Assembly: GCA_963786445.1 (NCBI GenBank)
Contig: CAWAZU010000005.1
Span: 124,001 to 188,000, forward strand
Direction: 5' to 3'
DNA length: 64,000 nt
From: JAFKFJ01 sp963786445
GTDB lineage: Bacteria > Pseudomonadota > Alphaproteobacteria > Acetobacterales > Acetobacteraceae
In this document: piece after piece, positions 17,037 to 24,413 of the stretch
Numbering within the stretch: position 1 is the stretch's first letter
Layout: every line of letters starts with the position of its first letter
Translations under genes and position numbers: made by a program
Notes under the pieces: model-generated
Told to the model about the DNA's origin: nothing
The model's database searches: none
Seen by the model: only the letters and a program-made list of their open reading frames with translations

Positions 17037-18134
17037 TCAGGCGCCGATCTCGTCGAGCCTGACCGCGCGCCGCGCATCGAGCGAGCGGTACGCCGCCTCG
17101 ACCAGCGCCATCGTGCCGACATTGTCGGCGATGGTCAGCGCCGGCGTCTCGCCGCTCTTCAGCGCCCATTGCAGCTGTTCCATCACGCCGACGAAGGCGT
17201 GCGGGAACCACATGGTCGTCCAGCGTGGTTCCACCCAGGCGCCGCCGGTGTCGCGGACGCTGGCGTAGCGCAGCGTGGATGGCGAGCCGTTCGGATAGTC
17301 GGGCCAGCCGATCGTGCCCTGCGCGACGCCGCCGGTGCCCTCCACGCGCCACTTGATGGAGATGTCGGAGGCAAAGCCTTCCTGCCGCGGTCCGGACCAG
17401 ACATCCTCCAGCGACACGGCGATCACGCCCGAGGGGAAGCGCAGCGTCGAGACGGCGATGCCGTCGCGGTGCGCGAAGTCGGTGCGCGGATCGGGCCGCG
17501 CCGCGGTGTAGATTTCGCTCGGCTCGCCGAACAGGAAGCGCAGCACGTCGAGATGGTGGATGCTCATGTTGAGCAGCGTCAGCCGGTCGTAATCGCGCAG
17601 AAAGGGTTGCCAGTGCGGCACCGCGCGCATCTCGATGGTCGCGATCACCGGCGCGCCGAGCGCGCCGCGGTCGAGCACCTGGCGCAGCACGCGCATCGAT
17701 TGGTCGTAGCGCATGTTCTGGTTGACCGACACGACTTTTCCGGATGCACTGGCCTCCGCGGCGAGACGCTTCGCCTCGGCATAATCCATCGCCAGCGGTT
17801 TCTGCGCCAGCACGGCCTTCACGTGCTGCTGGCGCAGCGCGTGGCGGATCAGCGCCGGCTGCCGGTCGGGCGGAAAGGCGATGTCCACCACCTCGACCTC
17901 GCCGTCCTCGATCAGCGCCTCCGGCGTGGCGTGGACGCGCGGAATGCGCCAGCGCTGCGCCACCGCTTCGGCGCGGGACGGCGTGCGGGAGGCGATGGCG
18001 ACCACGGGGAAGCCGGCGCCGCGATAGGCCGCGAGCTGCACATCGGCCATGATGAAGCCGGCACCGATGCACCCGATGCGGAATTCGCGACAACGGATTG
18101 CCGCGTCGGGGGCGAACCCGAGCGCCTCGTCCAT
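17037..18134 (-). CDS. Gfo/Idh/MocA family oxidoreductase
   Basis: This 365-aa NAD(P)-dependent sugar oxidoreductase has the Rossmann motif IGCIGAGFIMADVQ near residue 20 and the EKP-equivalent active-site motif as AQKPLAMDYAEAK (a glutamine replaces the usual glutamate). SVNQNMRYDQSMR and NMSIHHLDVLRFLFGEP follow. ATG 18134 is chosen because the further 12 codons upstream are arginine-rich and unlike the family. It is the first gene of the sugar operon. Confidence 0.85.
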   Translation of the reverse strand: MDEALGFAPDAAIRCREFRIGCIGAGFIMADVQLAAYRGAGFPVVAIASRTPSRAEAVAQRWRIPRVHATPEALIEDGEVEVVDIAFPPDRQPALIRHALRQQHVKAVLAQKPLAMDYAEAKRLAAEASASGKVVSVNQNMRYDQSMRVLRQVLDRGALGAPVIATIEMRAVPHWQPFLRDYDRLTLLNMSIHHLDVLRFLFGEPSEIYTAARPDPRTDFAHRDGIAVSTLRFPSGVIAVSLEDVWSGPRQEGFASDISIKWRVEGTGGVAQGTIGWPDYPNGSPSTLRYASVRDTGGAWVEPRWTTMWFPHAFVGVMEQLQWALKSGETPALTIADNVGTMALVEAAYRSLDARRAVRLDEIGA

Positions 18135-18166
18135 CCCTCTCCTCCCGCGTGCCGCCGCGCCGGGCA

Positions 18167-18310
18167 TCATGTCACATCGGGGGCAGAGCCGAAAGCGCCG
18201 GTTCCCCCCACGTAGTCGCCGATCGCGGAGAACGTGACGCCCGGATGCCCGGCGATGTGCTGGATCAACCGCTCAAGGCACGCGCGCAATTCGCCTGGTG
18301 GCCAACGCCC
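18167..18310 (-). pseudogene. C-terminal remnant of a polysaccharide deacetylase-like gene
   Basis: About 46 codons in one minus-strand frame read RACLERLIQHIAGHPGVTFS and on to a stop. This resembles the end of NodB-type polysaccharide deacetylases, where a relaxed helix precedes HPGV. No catalytic part is present upstream, where the plus-strand helicase gene begins. It is likely a leftover of a deleted gene; similarity is short, so confidence is low. Confidence 0.35.
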
Positions 18311-18374
18311 ATGCCGATCGACCGGCCACGACCTGTTGGCGGTCGACGCCCTGGTGCGCGATAATCCACACAGG

Positions 18375-20837
18375 ATGACCCAGCAACCGAGTCGCAGTGT
18401 CGTCGCAGCCATGCGTACCAGCGACGCTTCCTCGCGTGCGCCCGGGGGGCAGGCGGTGCTGCCTCTCATCGACCCGCGACCGGAGCAGTCGGCCACCGAG
18501 CCTGCGGGACGGGATTTCTGGATCGGTCGGGTGCGCCAGGCGCTGGCCGCCCGGTCGTCGCAGGCGGTGGAGTTCGCCGACGACGGCCTGCGGGCATGCC
18601 CGGCCGATCCCGAGTTGCTGCTGCTGGCGGCCCTGACCGCCCTGGCGGCGCGCCAGCCGGAGCGTGCGCTCGCGCTGCTCAAGCGCTACGGCAAGCGCTA
18701 CGTGGCGGGCAAACCGGTGACCCTGCTCACGGGCCTCGCTCTCGCCCAGCAAGGACATTTCGCGCGCGCCTGGGCGATCCTGCAAGCCAAGCAACTGGAC
18801 ACCGACCGTGCCGCGTTGGGGTGGTTCGTCGGCGACGACGTCATGCAGGCCTGGCTCTTCGCGAGCCTGCGCGATATCCGGCTGGAGCGGCTGCGCGCCC
18901 AGCGGCTCACACAGACGCCGCCACGTGCCCCCTCGTCGCTCGTTGCCGCCCGGCCGCCCAAGCCCTCCGCGACCGATCCGTCCGCGGCGCGCCCGCAGAC
19001 CGCCCGCGCGAACGCGCGCCCCGTTCCCCCGGTTGCCCCAGCGCCCCCGGAGATCGCCGACCTGCCGCGGCTGGCGGCGCGGTTCGACATGTCATTCGAG
19101 CTGGCCAATGCCGACGCGATCGAGACCGCCGGTGCCGAAGCGGGCGCCGACCCGGACTCGTTTCGCCTGCGCGGCGAACTGGTCAGACTCGGCCTGTTCG
19201 AGGGCTTCGACGAACTGCTCTGCCTGTCGGCGTTGCAGGACGTGGAAGCGCATTGGTACCAGGTCGAGACTGTCCGCAAGGTGCTGAAGCAGCATCGCGG
19301 GCGGGTGTTGCTGGCCGATGAGGTCGGACTCGGCAAGACCATCGAGGCAGGCATGGTGCTGAAGGAATACATCCTGCGCGGCATGGCCGAGCGCATCCTG
19401 ATCCTCACACCGGCCTCGCTGGTGGGGCAGTGGCACGACGAGATGACGAGCAAATTCGGCATCGACTGCGCCACCAGCCACGACCCCCTGCTGCGCGGCG
19501 ATCCCGCGCGGTTCTGGGCGCAACCGCGCGTGATCGCGTCCATCGCCGTCGCGCGCCGCAAGGAACAGGCCGACCTGCTCGCGGGACTGAGCTACGACGT
19601 GGTCGTGGTCGACGAGGCGCATCACCTGCGCGACCAGGCGAGTGCGAGCTACCGTCTGGTGAACAGCCTGCAGAAGCGCTTTCTGCTGCTGCTGTCGGCG
19701 ACGCCGGTGCAGAACAGCCTGCTTGAACTCTACAACCTGTTGACGCTGCTGCAGCCCGGCATCTTCAAGACCCAGAAGGAGTTCCGCTCCGTCTACATGG
19801 TTCCCGGCAAGCCGCGCGAGCCGGCCAACCGCGAGCGCCTGCGCGCACTGATGCGCGGCGTCATGGTGCGCAACACGCGCGCGCTGGCTGCGCTGCGCAT
19901 GCCCCGACGGCAGGCGTCCACGCTGCGCGCGGTTCCCGACCCGGCGGAGGCGGCCTGTTACGACGAGCTGTCCGCTCTGGTCCGCGAGTTGGCGGCAAGC
20001 GAGGGTGGGGCAGGGCAATCCGGGACGGGTTCGTCGGATGGTCGCGCGCCGCATCGCCTGTCGCTGCAGCATCTGCTGGCCGCCGCCGGCTCCTCGCCGG
20101 CGGCCTCGGCCGGCGCGATCGCCCGCATCGCCGGGCGTTGTTCAGGCGACCCGCGCTGGACGGCACTGCTTGGTCGGGTTCGTGCCATCGGCGCCGGTGC
20201 CAAGGAAGCCGCCCTGCTCCACCTGCTGGCGCAGAACCCGGCCGAGAAGAAACTGGTGTTCGTGCATCACCGCGACAGCATGACCCATCTCGCCGAGCGG
20301 CTGCGCCGGCGGAAGACGCCGTTCGCGCTGTTTTCCGGCGACATGTCCGGCCCACAGAAGGATGCGGCGGTGGCGGCGTTCCGCGATGCCGTGCCGCTGT
20401 TGCTGTGCACCGAATCCGGCGGCGAGGGGCGCAACCTGCAGTTCTGCAATACATTGATCAACTTCGACATTCCCTGGAACCCGATGGCCATCGAGCAGCG
20501 CATCGGGCGGATCGACCGGATCGGCCAGACGCGCGAGGTGTTCATCTTCAATCTGGTCACCGCCGGCACGATCGAGGACGCCGTGCTGCGCATCCTGGAC
20601 GAGAAGATCAACATGTTCGAACTGGTGGTCGGCGAGGTCGGCGCGATCCTCGGCGAGGTCGATGAGCAGCAGGAATTTTCCACGCTGGTGCTGGAGGCGT
20701 GGCTGCAGGGGACCGAACAGGCGCGCACGGACGCGTTCGCGCAGATCGAGACCCAGTTGCTGGCCGCGCGCCGCGAGTACGAGGGGGTCAAGCAACTCGA
20801 CGAGGCGTTGTTCGGGAACGATCTTGATGCTGCCTGA
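18375..20837 (+). CDS. SNF2/RapA-like DEAH helicase with N-terminal repeat domain
   Basis: The 820-aa product has an N-terminal helical region (about residues 45-150) with TPR-like helices (LLLLAALTALAARQPERALA). A Pro/Ala-rich linker follows, then a full superfamily 2 ATPase: motif I DEVGLGKTIEAG (~315), Ia ILTPASLVGQW, II VVDEAHHLRD (~410), III LLLSATPVQN and motif VI QRIGRIDRIGQ (~707). Motif spacing fits the RapA/HepA branch of SNF2 proteins. Earlier in-frame starts exist; ATG 18375 is a compromise, and the first conserved part begins near 18480. It overlaps by 11 nt a zinc-ribbon protein that is presumably its partner. Defence or nucleic-acid remodelling are possible roles; nothing fixes which. 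Confidence 0.85.
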   Translation: MTQQPSRSVVAAMRTSDASSRAPGGQAVLPLIDPRPEQSATEPAGRDFWIGRVRQALAARSSQAVEFADDGLRACPADPELLLLAALTALAARQPERALALLKRYGKRYVAGKPVTLLTGLALAQQGHFARAWAILQAKQLDTDRAALGWFVGDDVMQAWLFASLRDIRLERLRAQRLTQTPPRAPSSLVAARPPKPSATDPSAARPQTARANARPVPPVAPAPPEIADLPRLAARFDMSFELANADAIETAGAEAGADPDSFRLRGELVRLGLFEGFDELLCLSALQDVEAHWYQVETVRKVLKQHRGRVLLADEVGLGKTIEAGMVLKEYILRGMAERILILTPASLVGQWHDEMTSKFGIDCATSHDPLLRGDPARFWAQPRVIASIAVARRKEQADLLAGLSYDVVVVDEAHHLRDQASASYRLVNSLQKRFLLLLSATPVQNSLLELYNLLTLLQPGIFKTQKEFRSVYMVPGKPREPANRERLRALMRGVMVRNTRALAALRMPRRQASTLRAVPDPAEAACYDELSALVRELAASEGGAGQSGTGSSDGRAPHRLSLQHLLAAAGSSPAASAGAIARIAGRCSGDPRWTALLGRVRAIGAGAKEAALLHLLAQNPAEKKLVFVHHRDSMTHLAERLRRRKTPFALFSGDMSGPQKDAAVAAFRDAVPLLLCTESGGEGRNLQFCNTLINFDIPWNPMAIEQRIGRIDRIGQTREVFIFNLVTAGTIEDAVLRILDEKINMFELVVGEVGAILGEVDEQQEFSTLVLEAWLQGTEQARTDAFAQIETQLLAARREYEGVKQLDEALFGNDLDAA

Positions 20838-22035
20838 CGCTGGATCGTACGCACCGGCATCGCATGAACAGGGCCGGATGCAGGGCTTCGTAGCGGCTCT
20901 GCTGCGCCGGGAAGGCGCGCTGGTCGAGGCGATCGAGCCTGACGGCCTGGAAGTGCTCGCGCCTGCCCCGGTGCAGCGCGCGCTAGGGATCGGCGAACTT
21001 TCCCGGTTCGGGTTCGGCGCCACGCTGCCGCCCGGGGCGGAGCGGGTGGGGATCGAGGGCGACTGGCTGGCGCGCTGCGCCCGGCTGTTGGGCCGGCAAG
21101 GCCGCTTCACCCGGCGCGTCCTGGCGCCGGCGGCCAGGGCGCCCGGCGACGCGGAGCGGGTGCTCGACCGCGAACTCGTGCTGGACAACGCGACCCTGCG
21201 CTTGCTCGGCGTCACGCCGGCCTGGACGCGCTATCTGCTGCTCGATTTCCGCGCCTCCGCCGTCTCGGACGACAAGCGTGATTTCATGCTGCACCTGGGT
21301 GTCAATCTGGCAACCGGTTCGCTGCTGGCGGATGCGATGCTGGCAGCGCTCGCGCCCGCTCGCGACGACCCGTCGCTCGATGCCAGCGAGGCCGGCGTGA
21401 TGCCGCCGGAGGATTCCGATCTGCCCGCGCTGTGGGACCGGCCGCGGCTGCTCGGGCTGGTTGGGCTTGCATTGCCGCCGAAGCTGGATCTGGCGCTGCG
21501 TCCGTTCGTGACGGGCCTGCGCCGGCGGCTTGGCCGCGACCAGGAGCGGCTGCATCTCTACCACAACGATCTGCATCGCGAGGCCATGCGCCGCGCCGCG
21601 GCGCTGCCCGAGAGCGACCCGCGGCGACGGCGGGAGGAGCAGCGAGCGCAAGCGATCGGATGCGAGTATCGCGCCAAGCTCGACGACCTGTCGCGCCAGT
21701 ATGCGACGCGGGTGACGGTCGAGTGGATCCAGACGCTGGAACTGGCGATGCCCGTGCATCGTTTCGCGGTGCAGATCCGGCGACGCAAGGCGGATCGGGT
21801 CATCAGCCTGGACTGGAACCCGCTGACCCGGCGCCTGGAGCCGCCGGCCTGCGAGTCCACCGCGTCCACCGAGCGGCCCCGCCTGGTCTGTGACGACTCG
21901 CTGCATCTCGTCGTTGCCGCCGCCTTGGGTCCCTGTCCGGCCTGTCGTCGGGCGTTCTGTCGCGCCTGCAACCCGAAACGCTGCCCGAAATGCGGCGCCG
22001 ACGAGCCAAAGGCCGGAGGACTTGGCTTCGGCTGA
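20827..22035 (+). CDS. unknown protein with C-terminal zinc ribbon, helicase partner
   Basis: This 402-aa protein is translationally coupled to the helicase (ATG 11 nt before its stop). I do not recognise the main body. It is a mixed alpha/beta protein with a charged coiled region (residues about 235-300, RRRLGRDQERLHLYHNDLHR). The C-terminus (about residues 368-392) has three CxxC knuckles (CPAC, CRAC, CPKC), consistent with one or two structural zinc sites. Such a tail usually binds nucleic acid or a partner protein. Invariant pairing with the helicase would define a two-gene system. Confidence 0.7.
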   Translation: MLPDAGSYAPASHEQGRMQGFVAALLRREGALVEAIEPDGLEVLAPAPVQRALGIGELSRFGFGATLPPGAERVGIEGDWLARCARLLGRQGRFTRRVLAPAARAPGDAERVLDRELVLDNATLRLLGVTPAWTRYLLLDFRASAVSDDKRDFMLHLGVNLATGSLLADAMLAALAPARDDPSLDASEAGVMPPEDSDLPALWDRPRLLGLVGLALPPKLDLALRPFVTGLRRRLGRDQERLHLYHNDLHREAMRRAAALPESDPRRRREEQRAQAIGCEYRAKLDDLSRQYATRVTVEWIQTLELAMPVHRFAVQIRRRKADRVISLDWNPLTRRLEPPACESTASTERPRLVCDDSLHLVVAAALGPCPACRRAFCRACNPKRCPKCGADEPKAGGLGFG

Positions 22036-22062
22036 CTTGGCGGAGTTGCCTTGGGCGGAGCC

Positions 22063-22224
22063 ATGCTTGATCCCGCCTACAGGTCGGATCGTGCCCTCCT
22101 TCTGATCGGCTTTGCCGGCGTGCTGCGCCGCCCCGAGCTGGTCGGCGGCGATGTCGACCATGTCCGGGCGACCCGGACCGGGCAGCGGCTGATGAGCCCC
22201 AATCCAGGACCGCTGCCGCCCTAG
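22063..22224 (+). pseudogene. tyrosine recombinase (integrase) fragment
   Basis: A 53-codon frame contains SDRALLLIGFAGVLRRPELV, which matches the start of the catalytic domain of XerC/D-type recombinases, where the catalytic arginine sits in a A-L-R-x-S-E-L motif. Here the serine is replaced and the catalytic RxxH-Y part is absent. It is a fragment of a former mobile element. Confidence 0.55.
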
Positions 22225-22307
22225 ATGAGGCTCACTCCCATCGACATCGGTGCATAGATCGAACCCCGAATCATGCCGCTGAACAGGATCTGCAGCACCT
22301 CCTTCAT
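22221..22307 (-). pseudogene. N-terminal fragment of a LivH-type permease
   Basis: A 28-codon minus-strand ORF reads MKEVLQILFSGMIRGSIYAP and on to GVSLI before a stop. This is the typical start of branched-chain amino acid ABC transporter permeases (LivH). The rest of the gene is missing. It abuts the integrase fragment, so the two were probably joined by deletion or transposition. Confidence 0.5.
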
Positions 22308-22431
22308 GGTGAAGCGCCCGCGGCGTCGCGTGCGAACGTTGGCTGGAGCGCGGCCGGACCGCCCCGGACGCGCCGCCGTAACGGGCAGCCCCCGCCAGGT
22401 CAGCGAGACCCACGGGGCGCAGGAAGGCTGC

Positions 22432-22975
22432 GCCTATAACGGGCATTTCGGCTGCACCTGCTATCACCCGCTGTTCGTGTTCAACCAGTTCGGCGATCTG
22501 GAGCGGTGCGCCCTGCGGCCCCGCAATGTCCACAGCATCCAGGCGAACTCTATCCGCGCCTCGGCTTCATCGTGACCAACGTGACGCGGCCGGCGGAGCG
22601 GGTGGTCGCGTTCTACAACCAGCGCGGCACCGCGGAGCAGCACATCAAGGAAGGCAAGAACGCCGTCACCTGGACGCGGCTGTCGTGCTATCGCTTCGCC
22701 GCCAACGCGGTGCGGCTGCAACTGCACGCGCTCGCCTACAACCTGGCTAGTTTCTGCGCACCCTGGCGCTGCCCGACGACGCCAAGCGGTGGTCGTTGAC
22801 GACGCTGCGCGAGCGGTTGGTGAAGATCGGCGCCGGGATCGTTCGTCGCGGCCGCTCCGTGATCTTCCAGATGGCCGAGGCCGCGGTGCCGCGCGCGTTG
22901 TTCCGGCAAGTGCTGGCCGCGACCGCGGCGCTCCGTCCGCTGCCGCCGCCAGTCCGATGTTGCCAAGCAGCATGA
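22432..22975 (+). pseudogene. degenerate IS1380-family transposase
   Basis: Pieces of one transposase are spread over different frames. YNGHFGCTCYHPLFVFNQFG comes first. FIVTNVTRPAERVVAFYNQR then leads into GTAEQHIKEGKNAVTWTRLS, and RLQLHALAYNLASF follows. A C-terminal piece begins KRWSLTTLRERLVKIGA. These match IS1380-type DDE transposases. Internal sequence is deleted and at least two frameshifts are present, so the element is dead. No terminal repeats were located. Confidence 0.75.
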
Positions 22976-23277
22976 TACTCGACCTGCCTGGATGTCCGCA
23001 GGAGACGTGCGTTCAGATGGACGCCGGTCGGTGGGTATTTCAACCCGCGCGCCTGCGATCAAGGCGTTGTGAGGACTCGGGAGAGCCTGCCCGCGACCCG
23101 ATCGTTGAAAATCGCGCCGACCCGCGCCTAGCCTGCTCTCGGGACGGGCGCAGTAGCCGCCCATCCGGGCAATGTCGGTCAAATAGGTCACGCGGCAGAC
23201 GGGGCCGACTTTACTTGCCGTCAGCAGCATGCATTCCCGGCCGCGGTGGAGAAGCGCACAGCAAGGGGTGGAAACTA
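22976..23277. other. no gene recognised
   Basis: This stretch joins the dead transposase to the next cluster. Open frames on both strands lack recognisable features. A Shine-Dalgarno-like AAGGGGTGG just before 23278 belongs to the next gene. Confidence 0.4.
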
Positions 23278-23550
23278 ATGGACGAAATCGTACCCGTGAT
23301 CTTCGGTGCCGTCCTAGGGGTGATCATTTGGCGCTGCACCAGAGGCTTGACGAGGACTCTGCTCAGCGCAGGGGCCGTGATCGCGTCGGGCGCATTTGCC
23401 ACCGTCCTCAGCGGCGAGTATCACGAAAGCTGGCTCTATCTGCTGCTCGATCTCGGCGAGGGGGCGCTGGGCCTCGCGCTCGGGTTCGCCATTGCGCACC
23501 GCTTTCTGCGGAACAAGAAACTTCGCGTACGTTCCGTCCAGAGCCGATAG
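23278..23550 (+). CDS. small membrane protein, unknown
   Basis: The 90-aa product has three probable hydrophobic segments: IVPVIFGAVLGVIIW, LLSAGAVIASGAFATVL and LYLLLDLGEGALGLALGFAI. It ends in a basic cytoplasmic-type tail (HRFLRNKKLRVRSVQSR). It starts at ATG 23278 behind a purine-rich site. No family is recognised. It leads a three-gene plus-strand group with a 252-aa unknown and a propeller/ASH protein. Confidence 0.55.
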   Translation: MDEIVPVIFGAVLGVIIWRCTRGLTRTLLSAGAVIASGAFATVLSGEYHESWLYLLLDLGEGALGLALGFAIAHRFLRNKKLRVRSVQSR

Positions 23551-23612
23551 CAGAAGCTCTGCCGAAGCCGTTCGGGCGGGTAAGACATCGAACGTCGCCA
23601 ACGGAGAATGAG

Positions 23613-24371
23613 ATGGCGGATCCAGTTCGGGAACTGGCGCGAGACGCGAGCTTCATTTTCGAAGGAACGCTGCGCCGCACGGGCGCCGTAACCAGCGCCG
23701 CGCTGAAGCCGGGCGATGAGATGGCCGTGGTCCACGTCGGCCGCATTCTGAAAGGACCGCCGGCGCTCGCCAGCTTCGCCGGAAAGGAAATCACCGTGGA
23801 GCTGCGCCAGCCCGGCGCATCCCGTCACGGTGGTGAATTCACGTTCTTCACCGTGGGCCTGCATTACGGACAGGGGCTTGCCGTTCGCGAACTGGGCCGC
23901 ATCGATGCACGCGGCCCTGAGGTGGAGCGGCAAGTGCATCAAGCCGAGCAGGAGAAGCGAGACGAGGCGCTGCTGGAGCGGCTGCGCGGCGCGGAGCTTG
24001 TGGTCGCCGGCGTTGCCGTCCGCACCGGACCTTACGAGCCCCCCGGCTCTACACCCAGGCCCGTCTCGGAACACGACGCGGACTGGTGGGAGTGCCTGGT
24101 CCGCGTGCGGGATATCGAAAAGGGCAAGCACCCGGGAGAGGGAAAGGGCCGCGCAGCCGCAGAGATTACCATCCTCTTTGCCCACAGCACCGACATTCTC
24201 TGGTACCAGTCACCCAAGTTTGCGGAAGGTGATGAAGGCGTCTGGCTGCTGCACCGAACCGACATGCGCGGCAATTCGGCTCCAGGCCTGGTCTGCGACC
24301 ACCCGCTCGACTTCCAGCCGCTGTCCGAACTGCCGCGCATACGCGAGTTGCTGGAGCGCCTGCGCCGCTAG
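23613..24371 (+). CDS. hypothetical protein, 252 aa
   Basis: This soluble protein has no signal peptide. The first 90 residues look beta-rich and OB-like (ASFIFEGTLRRTGAVTSAAL; DEMAVVHVGRILKGPPAL; KEITVELRQPG). A charged helix follows (ERQVHQAEQEKRDEALLERL), then a second beta domain that echoes the first (WWECLVRVRDIEKGKHPG; ITILFAHSTDILWYQSPKFA). The architecture suggests two copies of one small beta domain separated by a coiled coil (inference). I do not recognise a named family. It lies between the small membrane protein and the propeller protein. Confidence 0.6.
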   Translation: MADPVRELARDASFIFEGTLRRTGAVTSAALKPGDEMAVVHVGRILKGPPALASFAGKEITVELRQPGASRHGGEFTFFTVGLHYGQGLAVRELGRIDARGPEVERQVHQAEQEKRDEALLERLRGAELVVAGVAVRTGPYEPPGSTPRPVSEHDADWWECLVRVRDIEKGKHPGEGKGRAAAEITILFAHSTDILWYQSPKFAEGDEGVWLLHRTDMRGNSAPGLVCDHPLDFQPLSELPRIRELLERLRR

Positions 24372-24413
24372 AAAGAAACTCGCAGTTCACCCTGTGGCTG
24401 AGCGAGGTTTGGC

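Noticed and set aside
16146..18215. 689-codon plus-strand open frame
   Set aside because: Antisense to the isomerase and oxidoreductase genes, both well supported.
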